Shown here one piece after another: positions 20,927-29,685 of a stretch of DNA of 64,000 nt. The stretch's first letter is position 1, and each line of letters starts with the position of its first letter. Below the pieces are notes generated by a model, which worked only from the letters and a program-made list of their open reading frames with translations, ran no database searches and was not told where the DNA came from. This stretch comes from Gautieria morchelliformis (lineage: Eukaryota; Basidiomycota; Agaricomycetes; Gomphales; Gomphaceae). The position numbers and the translations under genes were made by a program. The stretch covers positions 1 through 64,000 of the forward strand of contig WHVA01000116.1 of assembly GCA_015179125.1 (NCBI GenBank), in the 5' to 3' direction.

Positions 20927-21171
20927 GGGGTCGTGGCGGTTCCGGTGGCCACCTTGGAATAGTGCGTGCAGCATCCCTATATAAATGCTCACGAAATTGG
21001 ATCTTGCGACCATTAAGTAGGGATGCTCGATGGGTTTGCTCCTCATCCTCTGTCGGCGCTCGTCCCTGCATTTGGGCTCGTCCGCTCACATTCTCCTCTC
21101 TGCTGGCCGTGGTCCCTCTCAAGGATCAACGGCATGTTCCTGGGGGACAGGGACAGATGCTGAAGGGGTAT

Positions 21172-21276
21172 GACGGGGAGAACACACTTTTAATATTTTA
21201 AGCGTTTACAGACAAAACAGCGCGTTTACAGACAAGCCAGCGCATTTACGGATTGACCAGCGCGTTTACAGACTAA
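21172..21276 (+). repeat. Left terminal inverted repeat of X alpha with ~20 bp subterminal units
   Basis: GGAGAACACACTTTTAATAT leads into units of the form CAGCGCGTTTACAGACAA, repeated about four times. The reverse complement of 48640-48932 shows the same order (GGAGAACGCACTTTTAATAT, then CAGCATGTTTACAGACAA and so on). Such subterminal arrays are usual transposase binding sites in DNA transposons; that role is inferred. Confidence 0.75.
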
Positions 21277-22384
21277 CAACTCTTTGCAATAAGAGGATTA
21301 AATATTGACAGCATGATATATGAAGATAAAATTCGTGGGAGTCTTATAGTGGCTGTTGTGTACAATATTTTCTTGATAAAAGGCGCCCTTGGCCTATGTC
21401 CTTGTACTGGTCTTACCACGGTTGATTATTCGCAATTCACGCTCAGAAACTAGGCTGACAACACTGATAATCACCCAAACATTTACCTGACACACTGTTC
21501 GATGGACAAACACCAGGGCAACATGTATGGTATGGCGCCCTTCCACTACATCCCTGTTGCTATAATCAAACCAAGTAGAATTGTTCCTTCGCAATACCCT
21601 GCTTGAAGATCTCGAACGTGACTTGTGGCTGGAGTGCAGGCTGTACCTCAGTATGGCATCATGTGACCTTTCATATTTGAAATGTACTCACCACCTCATG
21701 AGGACTGGTAGACTTGGCTGTAAAGCAGGTAGGGTTAAGGCATGTCTAGATATGATATGAGTGTAAGGACGCACCTGAAGGTGAAATTATTGACATTCTG
21801 CACTGCCGCGATGGGACTGCCCCTGATGGTGATGTTTGTGAATGGTGTGTTGTGCAACATTTGGTTGCCATACCAGTCCATCATTGAGTACGACCGTGTG
21901 TCCACCAAGCCAGTTGCAGCTGAGGAAGGACAGATTCATATGAGATGCTATGGCAAAGAAAAGAAGAGAACTTGATGTCCACCGTGAGTGCCTAAGGGTG
22001 CGAACAGATATGGGGAAGAGGCATGTATATGTGTTCTCTTCTAATCAACTGGTTTCTTCCTGTTGTACAGCGATGTCTTCTCGTTTCTCTATTTGCAAGA
22101 ATCTCCTATATGTTCCCATACGTGAGCTCATGAGCCCTGTGTCTCTCCATTTTTATTGTCATGCCATTTTCCTAATCACTCTCTACGATACTTGTAGGAA
22201 ACTCTGTGTACCCGCAAGATAAAATGGTGGATTCCAAAGATGACGGGTGGACAGTTTGTGGTCGTCCGTTGATGGTGCACAACGTCTCCCCGATGGCCAT
22301 CCCGCGCGCCATCGTATTCGTCAAGGCGATACTCCGATACCGAGCTACTGAGAGTTCTCTCAAGGCTGATCTCAATGCACCGAG

Positions 22385-23527
22385 TGTCATGAACTGGTTT
22401 ATTTCACCAACTGCACTGAGCGCTTACACGGAATCTTTTCCCCCAATCGTCTCATCAGACCACTGCCATCACATCTTCATACCCCAAGTTGAGCCATCAC
22501 CTCCAGTGGCATGTGCTTCACTGCCACTCCCACACGTGCACCTACGCCATCATTCCCTATGCAGATGTTGCCAAGCATTCGGGCACCATCACCGGTCCAC
22601 ACCAGGCGGCGATCTGGCAGGATGAGTGCCGACAGCATGGATTGGGGAAGCCTTGATCCCCATGAACTCTTCTTCGACCCTTCTTCAGGACGAGTTGACA
22701 TGCCTATGCACTATATTCCCTTTGTGCATGAGGGCAAGAGAAGTGTAGAGATTCAGATATTGGAAAGCGGGGTTAGCACCAGCTATGACCCATATTGTTT
22801 CGATCATTTCCAACCCTCTCAACCACCTAACCCTACACCACCCCCTTCGATTGACTTGGAAAGTCAAGCATTGCCTCAGAGGCTGTGTGTCTGGAGCAGA
22901 GATGTGTGGTTCCGGATTGTTGGTTGGCTCAGGGGTTAGGACGACTCATTATTGTCTCCATGAGTCACTCTTGATTTACCAGTATCCCTCATGACTCACT
23001 CTTCTTGTTTTCATTGACTCATCATGACTCAGTTCCCCTATTGTGTACCATATCAGCTTTATTGTCCTGACTCCTCTTCATGACTCACCTGACTCACTCT
23101 GACTCGTTCTGACTCATTCTGACTCATTGTGACTCATCCCTCTTGTTGTTCTGACTCCTTCTCATACTCACCTGACTCACTCTGACTCACTCTGACTCAT
23201 TCTGACTCATTCTGACTCACGGTGACTCATCCCTCCTATTCTCTTCTGACTCATCCCCCTTTTCCAAAGTAGATAAATACCAGAGCTTGCTCCATGTATT
23301 TCGCTAGTTTGGTTATCATATACGTTACACCGTCTCCTGTGCCCTTAAGCACTTGAGGATACCTTGCTCACTCTATCGTCTCTCTTCTCTCAATCTCTTA
23401 CTTCGAGGCTTGTCTACTTCAGACTTGTCCTTCTTCTTATCTCTTTCGACCAACCAGAACAGGCACCCCTTTTTAGTGCAGGGTCTTCAACATTGGGATC
23501 TTACGCCTGGTGTGGACGGTTCTGACA
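22385..23527 (+). mobile_element. Solo LTR with a TGACTCA array, private to copy alpha
   Basis: Begins TGTCATGAACTGGTTTATTT and ends GGTTCTGACA, with a perfect target duplication CCGAG at 22380-22384 and 23528-23532. The duplicate locus (44700) reads GCACCGAGCTCATG with no insertion. Its start resembles the TGTCATGA LTR family at 61856. A dense array of TGACTCA-like motifs fills 22961-23255, just upstream of a GATAAATACC TATA-like motif near 23270. The ORFs inside it are incidental. Confidence 0.92.
22961..23255 (+). promoter_or_regulatory. Array of TGACTCA (Gcn4/AP-1-like) motifs in an LTR
   Basis: At least fifteen TGACTCA, TGACTCG or TGAGTCA motifs occur in under 300 bp, many spaced 10 bp apart in CTGACTCATT units, directly upstream of the likely LTR core promoter. 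TGACTCA is the site bound by fungal Gcn4/Cpc1 bZIP factors. Regulation of the element by amino-acid starvation is an inference. A looser set occurs in LTR family B at about 3345-3605. Confidence 0.5.
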
Positions 23528-24435
23528 CCGAGCTCATGTACTCTCGAGATACCAGCATTTCATCCGAGGATGACAGCACGATGGCTGATCCATCTGCTAT
23601 GAGTCTGAGGGGCCATGCCTGCCTGCATGCAGCACACCAGCCTGTCAGAGCAGAGATGCTAGGTATACAGTAAGCGCAGGATGTAGGATGTTCAAGGAGT
23701 CAAGGACACGACACACCCATACAAGCACCTTCAGGCCTGAGTTCATGAGCTCTGACAGCTGGGGTAGCAAGGATCTTGCGTCCTGGAATGGTTCAATCAG
23801 CAAAGTAGATATGCTCCTATGACTGGAAAGTGCCACTCACATTGCCTGTCTTCACAAATAGCTTGAACGGCTGGGCAGGGCACTTAGCATAAATGCTCCT
23901 GGCAGCCGATTTTGGCTTTGACGTCGGGCAGGGTGAGGTAGTTGAGATAGAACTTGGGATGGAACAAGGGAGATGAATTCTGGCGCTCGTCAACATTGCG
24001 GTCGCCTATTATGGGCAAAATCCTTTGGTCGAACTGCAGGTGGGGTGTCAGGATCGGCCCCTGATGACAATCATGAGACGTATGCTGTCATTGTCGGCCT
24101 TCATGCAGATGGCGTTGGACCAGCTGGTTCCCACACAAGAACTATACAGTGGGTCCACAAGAACCCACTGACATTGACTGTTACAGATTGCCTGGGCAAT
24201 GCAAGTAAATAAATGCAAGTAAATAGGTCTATTTACACCCTCCCCCTCTATGAACAACTCACAAGGGCCGGTAAAGGTCCTCTATAAGTTCATCATCTCA
24301 TGACATGTTGGTGTTGTATGGAGTTGGCTGAGCCTGAGGGTCAGCTGGTGGAGCTGGGGTGGTGGTGTCTGAGTGGGAGGGGTCTTGATCGGATGATCAA
24401 GGCCCATCTCCTCTTGGAAGGCTTCATCAGCAGAT

Positions 24436-24500
24436 AGTGTTGTTTACAGTTCAGTTTGGATCAGTTCATTCAGATTCGGTTCCAGTTCTGCTCACCCTCC
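24436..24500 (+). mobile_element. Truncated end of the foldback MITE in X (alpha)
   Basis: AGTGTTGTTTACAGTTCAG at 24436 is the MITE terminus, followed by diverged MITE-like CAGTTCATTCAGATTCGG. No second end or target duplication is seen. Copy beta has the same remnant at 45611, so it is older than the duplication. Confidence 0.6.
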
Positions 24501-24777
24501 GAACCAGTTTGGTGGACTGAGCAGGAGCTGCCAGCTCACAACCCCATGCACGCACATAGGCCACATCGCCACCGCATCTGGAACATGCCCCAGTGTGTGG
24601 GAACACACGGTGCGGTGGTGCATCGAGCCCTCGCCCGCACCCGATCCTGATCCCAGTGCTGACGCGGACCTGGACCGCACTGCCGACCAGACGCATATGC
24701 ACCCAGCAACAGGGCGGAGCTCTACGCCAGCGCCAACGTGGATGAGCGGGGCGCAGACCCCATTACCTCCCTGGACT

Positions 24778-26837
24778 TGTTGGGGAATCAGCTGTTCAAC
24801 CAGCTACAAATGGCTCATACTGGTGTATTTCCACCTTTACACAACTTATAGCATATACACGAAGCTATAAGAAATTGTGGGAGTATTTCAAACATCCCTC
24901 TATCGTTCCCCCATTTTTCCATATTTTTCCGCAATTTATTTGGCCCAAACTGCCTTATTTCTGCTATTGCAGAGTTGTGTGTCCATTTGCACCCACAACT
25001 CTGTCACGGACTTTCCATTTCAAACTCCGCCGGCCACCTCGGCGGTACCTTAATTTCGGACTTACCGCACTCAAGCGCCCACAAGTCCGGCAGGATGGCT
25101 CCCCCAGTAATTCCAGCTGAGCCTCAATCTGTTGCTATATGCAGCCATAGCAACTATGCCGCCTGTTTGGCTGAACCAAACAGTGGGGATCTTGGTCAGT
25201 CATGACAACAAGGCTGTATCAGGCTGTGCCAGGCAGTGCTAAGCAGTGCCCTTGGTTATTGTGGCTACAGAGCACTAATTGGCTCAGGTTTGATTAGTGT
25301 TGTTTATAGTTCAGTTCAGTTCAATTCAGTTCACAAACCGGTTCATGGTTTTGGGTCATGACCCAGCTCCAGCTCAGCTCATGTGCCAGTTCAGCTCATG
25401 AACCGGTCCTGAGCCAGTTCTGAACCAGTTCAATACCGGTTTAACTCTAAATGATTTATTTTTTAATTCTACTAATATTTGGCTAATTTAAGGTCATGTT
25501 CATTTATTTTTGACGTCTAACTAACTAAATTAAAAGGGGAATGACTCCTGCAAGGGCAGGAGTCATTGTGTGGAGTGAGAAAACAGCGCGGCCTTATGTA
25601 GACCGCGCTGTTTGTTGATCTTTGCAAGTCATGTGACCTGCGATGGTCAACGAAACAGCGACATTCGCTGGTCACGTGACTTGCAAACAGCGCGGTCTTT
25701 ATAAGGCCGCACTGTTTGCTCACTTCACACAACGACTCCTGCCCTTGCAGGAGTCATTCCCCTTTTAATTTAGTTAGTTAGACGTCAAAAATAAATGAAT
25801 ATGACCTTAAAGTAGCCAAATATTAGTAGAATTAAAAAATAAATCATTTAGATATATAATAGTATTGAACCGGTTCAGAACCGGTTCATGATTGATTCAG
25901 ACCGATCTAAGGAATGGAGAGGATGCCAGTCCCAGGTTCGGTTCAAATACCAGTTCAGCTCAATGAACTGAACTGGAACTGAACTGGTATGGATCAATTC
26001 AAGCTGAACTGTAAACAACACTAGGTTTGATTACTAAGCCTCTGAGTGCCAAAGTCATAACTGAAGGTACAGCCTCAGTGACTCAACCAAACCAGGCACA
26101 TCTTGGAGAGTCAGGAGTACCTAACTCAACCAAGCTGTGCCAAGTCACATGACTCTGATCAGTGAGTAATTCCTGACAAATCAAGCTGTGATTGGTAGGA
26201 AACACTGTGAGTCATCTGGAAACACCCAGAACCTTCCTATACTTTCTTCCAGCTTCCACAAGCTGCTCCCTCCATTCCATTAATAGATAGAAGGTTCTAC
26301 CTGCTTACTAAGCTCATGTACATTACAATATAAAAGGAGGTCCTTTGCCTGCCTTTTCATCAGCCAATACAGTATCTTCTATCTGGCCAAAGCCTGTGCG
26401 CCAGTCACAGCTGCTAATCCCAGCTAGGGGGTTAGTAATCCAAAGCCTGTGCAGCTAGCACAGCTACTAACTCGAGCAAGTGTTAGTACAATCAGCCTTC
26501 TATCCAGCCAAAGCCTGTGCGCCAGTCACAGCTGCTAATCCCAGCTAAGGGGTTAGTAATCCAAAGCCTGTGCAGCTAGCACAGCTACTAACTCGAGCAA
26601 GTGTTAGTAAAATCAGCCAATCTACCATCTTCTATCCAACGCACCTTGCGTGACTTGCCAAGCTTGCACAGCTTACCAGGCTGCTAACCCCAGCTAGGGT
26701 TATTACACTTGCTTAGTGTATTAATTCTCAGTTAAGTAGTTGCTTTTCTACTTAGCCACCCAGACTAACCCTCTAGGTGAAATTCTGCAGAGTGAGGTTG
26801 TCAATCGATTTTCTTGCCAATTAGCACTCCAATACCA
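24778..26837 (+). mobile_element. LTR of family B (copy alpha), 3' end lost
   Basis: Starts TGTTGGGGAATCAGCTG after GGACT (24773-24777), the same insertion site as the complete solo LTR at 46011. It contains the foldback MITE (25296-26022) and two copies of the ~120 bp tandem block (about 26378-26620). At 26837 homology with the beta LTR stops inside CCAATACC, and Gypsy RT sequence follows. So this copy kept part of the internal region, whereas beta is a clean solo LTR. Confidence 0.85.
25296..26022. mobile_element. Foldback MITE (727 bp) inside LTR family B, copy alpha
   Basis: Terminal inverted repeats AGTGTTGTTTAYAGTTCAG are flanked by a perfect 10 bp target duplication AGGTTTGATT (25286-25295 and 26023-26032). 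Most of the element folds on itself: an arm at about 25449-25572 pairs with about 25726-25852 (AAATGATTTATTTTTTAA, then GACTCCTGCAAGGGCAGGAG), and inner AACAGCGCGG arms pair again around 25650. There is no coding capacity. A 9-10 bp duplication points to Mutator-like mobilisation, which is an inference. A broken end of the same element lies at 24436. Confidence 0.85.
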
Positions 26838-27415
26838 TCTGAAGTGTTTCAACTCAACCTCACTTCACCTGAGCTCCTCACCAGAGGAGCAACATCAGGA
26901 GATAGCTCACCCAAGCTGTCTGAGGATGTTAAAAAGCATGTCCCCGAAGTATACCACAAGTTTGTAGATGTGTTCATCAAAACTTGTACTGACACTCTAG
27001 CTCCACACTGACCCCATGACATCAAGATCAACCTTGAAGAAGGGACCTCACCACCCATTGGTCCTATCTACTCTCTCTCTGCATCCAAGCTCAAAGCACT
27101 CCACAAGTACATCGACAAGCACCTAAACATCCGTTTCATCTGACCTTCCTGCTCACCTCATGGTGCACTGGCATTGTTTGTCCACAAAAAAGATGGCTCA
27201 CTTGTGTCAACCTCGAAGGTTTAAACAAGATCTCAAAAAAATATCGGTGTCCACTGCCATTGATTCTGACTTACTTGGTGCTAAAAAGAACACTTGGCAT
27301 TTATACCAAGATTGACCTTCATCATGCTTACCACCTCATACAAGTTGCTGAGGGTGACGAATGGAAAACTGCCTTCAGGACACCACAGTGTATGACAGAT
27401 ATCCCAGCTCTGGAC
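26838..27415 (+). pseudogene. Ty3/Gypsy reverse transcriptase fragment, degenerate
   Basis: Plus-strand frame: KLSEDVKKHVPEVYHKFVDV, then after a [43 protein letters not shown], and [17 protein letters not shown], the usual RT entry with FVxKKDGS. Later pieces ([15 protein letters not shown]) are in shifted frames with several stops. The catalytic YxDD is not reached before the fragment ends near 27415. It lies directly after a truncated LTR of family B in the matching orientation, so it is probably the internal region of that family. Confidence 0.8.
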
Positions 27416-28329
27416 AGGGAAGTCTTATAGCTTATCACTCAACAGTTCTGGTCAGACCATCATCACTGTAGAAAGAATAGGCGTTATATTTCAGCTCTGA
27501 TTGAACTACTTACTGTCCAAATTTAACTGCGTGACAGGTACACTTGCGGCAAAGCCGGCAGAGGGTGATTGGTGCTGGTACCATCCACCCCAAAACGCTT
27601 GAACTACCCTCTACTTCCGCCGGCAGTCTAAGTATCATGCTCCCATTGGCGACACTTCAGTTTGTTCAGCAACACCCCCAACTTACCACGAACTCGACTG
27701 AAGTGTCGCCAATGGGAGCATGATACTTAGACTGCCGGCGTTCTTTCGGAGAGTAGGAGTGACGACCTTGGTGGGTCTGCTGCAGCGGGTTCAGGTTCAT
27801 ACCATTTCTTACAGCATGATTTGACCATAATATTTCATTAGGAGGCAGATCAAGTCGGACCATCTCCACTCCCTACTCGCTTCAATTCCAGGCACGTTCG
27901 ACAATGACGCTCGACTTTGGACACTCAATTATTGCCGTCTAGCTCTCATTTTTCTCTCTATTCCATACTTGATGTTCACTCCTAAGCTTTGTTATGCGAT
28001 CGCCCGCCCTGTATTTATGACCTGAAATAAAGTTCAGTTGTGGCTATATACAAGTCTGTAAAGGAGTAAACTTAGAGCCTTGTGGGTATCACAAGAGCAG
28101 CAGAGATCGACCAAGCTGTGGGATTCTGATGCTACGTAGTGACAGTTTACAAGGTAAGTTAAGCTGGGGAACTGCCGGGCAGTTCCCACGCACTACTATA
28201 CAGCGGGGTCTTGTGGACCCCCCCCCCTGGGAATCTACTTCCTTACAAAGTCCCAGAAGCACTTGCACACCGCGCAAAGACCGCTGCCAGCAAGCCACTA
28301 AATGCGCTAAAATGTTCATGACCACTACT
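27416..28329. other. Stretch without a recognised gene
   Basis: No coding frame over about 65 codons is convincing. It holds the 42 bp inverted repeat at 27620-27738 and a run of ten C at 28218-28227. Probably decayed transposon DNA between the Gypsy fragment and the second LINE. Confidence 0.5.
27620..27738. repeat. Perfect 42 bp inverted repeat with 35 bp loop
   Basis: The arm at 27620-27661 starts CCGGCAGTCTAAGTATCATG and its exact reverse complement lies at 27697-27738. Not repeated elsewhere in the window. RNA from either strand would form a long stable hairpin. Confidence 0.9.
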
Positions 28330-28838
28330 GAATTTCAGGGTGTGCCAATCGGAGGAAAAAAACTTGAGGTAGCCGGTTCCATTTCATGGTGTCTTGGATG
28401 GCGCTCGTCAGTGCATTGACTGCTCTGAGGAACTCGGCCTTGGTGCCGAGCTCCCTCGTATCCGGCACCCCCTCCAGCTGTTCTGCCAGCTGCTCCCGAA
28501 ATTCTGAAGTTTCAGAACGGCTCCGGCTCTTTAACCTCCACCCTAATATCCAGTGTTGTGAGGATAGGGACGTGGTCGGTCCCTGGGCCACGCCTTCTCG
28601 GGTTGGTGTCGCAGGTGATGATGGAGCCGGCAACGTTGTCCGTGCAAAACACGTTGTCGACCCTAGTCCAATTCTTGGTCGACATCGATTGCAGAGTGGG
28701 CGTTCGCTTCGGGAGAGCCATTACCATGTTGTATTCTGCTAGTAGCGATAGCAGCTCCTCTGCGTCTCTAGTGGCCTCAGCGGTAAATAGATGATGGTTC
28801 CTTTCCTTGTCCCACCTAGGGTGGTGGCGATTAAAATT
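28330..28838 (-). pseudogene. LINE endonuclease C-terminal part, second copy
   Basis: Minus frame: NRHHPRWDKERNHHLF, then LLAEYNMVMALPKRTPTLQS, TKNWTRVDNVFCTDN, and GPGTDHVPILTTLDI, the conserved SDH-like end of APE endonucleases (TDH here). It continues into the linker (FREQLAEQLEGVPDTRE). Used here to validate the interrupted endonuclease of the first LINE. Confidence 0.8.
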
Positions 28839-28917
28839 CTAGGAGGATGCCGCCATTGGGCAGTCACTGCACCCCCACGACTTTGGGTGTTTCCAGTTCA
28901 TCTTCCCCAATTGCCGC

Positions 28918-29685
28918 CTATATTGCTCGGTTTGCGTTATCAAGTATGATGGGGTCAGGAAGATGTGAGATCTGAAGGTCTGGAGAGTTTGGTGCCTTGT
29001 CTATGAGCACCTGGCGTGCGCAAAGGTCGCACTTCGCTAGCATGCTGGATTGCAGGCCAACCGGCCTGGTGGCACATGCTGCTAGGGCTGCCGCGTATGT
29101 CAGGTATCGGGTGCTGGTCACATTGACGGGAGGTTCTGTCAGGGCGTGCACTGTGACCGCCGGGACCTGCACAGTCACTGCATCTACTATCCTCTACGCT
29201 GTCCTGTCGCTCTCCTGTCTCAGTGCTTCCACCGTACCTGCGAGGCTTGTTGTAGATGCACTGATTGCCGCTACCACTTTCTCTATCTTCTGAATGGTTG
29301 GTAACAGTGTGTCGTTAGCCCCATGCAGTCGTTCCTTGATGATTGTGGCCACTTCCGAGGCGACCATGCGTTCTGCTAGATCGTTCATTAGTGTGGATAT
29401 CGCCCTCATACCTTCTTCCATCGTTTTGGGGATTGTTGTTTGGGCTTCTGCTAGGTGAAGCAGCGCCGTTGCAAGGGATTGAATCAATATGAGCTGCTGG
29501 TGGGGGAGGAGTCGCTTGGATAGTAAGTATTGGTGAGCTTCCTCTGGGGTCAGCGCCGAGTCGTTGCATGTACTTTCAATGTCGCCTCTAGCAGTGTTCT
29601 GAGAGCTGGAGCACAGATTCCGACCATCTGTCCTGGGCGGGGGCGGTCGCGTGGTCAGTGCCTTTTTGCTGGGAATTGCTGACAT
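28918..29685 (-). pseudogene. LINE ORF1 N-terminal part, second copy
   Basis: ATG at 29685 (MSAIPSKKALTTRPPPP). An open frame of 163 codons covers a Pro-rich start, a Gln/Leu-rich helical part (QYLLSKRLLPHQQLILIQSL) and a predicted coiled-coil (TIIKERLHGANDTLLPTIQK). An in-frame stop after QESDRTA interrupts it; the frame resumes at 29178 (MTVQVPAVTVHALTEPPVN) and ends at NRAI near 28918. Zinc knuckles are deleted. RNA-binding role by family. Confidence 0.75.

Larger units (their letters stand above)
15395..21171. repeat. U repeat copy 2
   Basis: Homologous to U1 and U3. It follows S1 directly, so U1-S1-U2 is a tandem arrangement. Compared with U1 it lacks the 578 bp LTR, but it has a ~75 bp block near 16445-16515 and a ~125 bp block near 16880-17010 that U1 has lost; U3 shares both. 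It ends at AAGGGGTAT (21163-21171), where element X begins. From about 19540 to 20445 it is nearly identical to U1, far more similar than the rest of the unit. Between 15395 and 18740 I see only broken short frames. Confidence 0.8.
21566..23997 (-). pseudogene. Serine carboxypeptidase (peptidase S10) pseudogene, C-terminal part, copy alpha
   Basis: Minus-strand exons in order: RQNSSPLFHPKFYLNYLTL...DVKAKIG; after a 1 bp insertion, RSIYAKCPAQPFKLFVKTGN; after an intron, DARSLLPQLSELMNSGLKVL...VW; a long gap; then CNWLGGHT, a 1 bp shift, SYSMMDWYGNQMLHNTPF and NITIRGSPIAAVQNVNNFTF; two short introns; and the end PALQPQVTFEIFKQGIAKEQ, stopping at 21566. These match the C-terminal third of fungal S10 carboxypeptidases. 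The GDAD segment with the catalytic Asp is missing; the His region reads SSHEVV instead of the usual AGHEVP. The Ser-bearing N-terminal part is absent. A solo LTR sits in the long gap. The enzyme family cleaves C-terminal residues in acidic compartments or outside the cell; this copy cannot. Confidence 0.8.
21172..24777. mobile_element. Element X, copy alpha (left part only)
   Basis: Starts at the same left end as the complete copy at 35710, after AAGGGGTAT. Its inverted terminal and subterminal repeats occupy 21172-21276. It carries the S10 carboxypeptidase pseudogene (21566-23997), here split by a private solo LTR (22385-23527). It is cut at 24778 by LTR family B and never reaches a right end, because the DNA beyond the LTR is unrelated Gypsy sequence. 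Relative to copy beta it lacks ~55 bp near 24560 and lacks the Gypsy element found there. Confidence 0.75.

Noticed and set aside
22206..22625. Plus-strand ORF MVDSKDDGWTVCGRPLMVHN
   Set aside because: It looked coding-like, but it is antisense to the S10 pseudogene gap and runs into the solo LTR at 22385. No supporting homology recognised.
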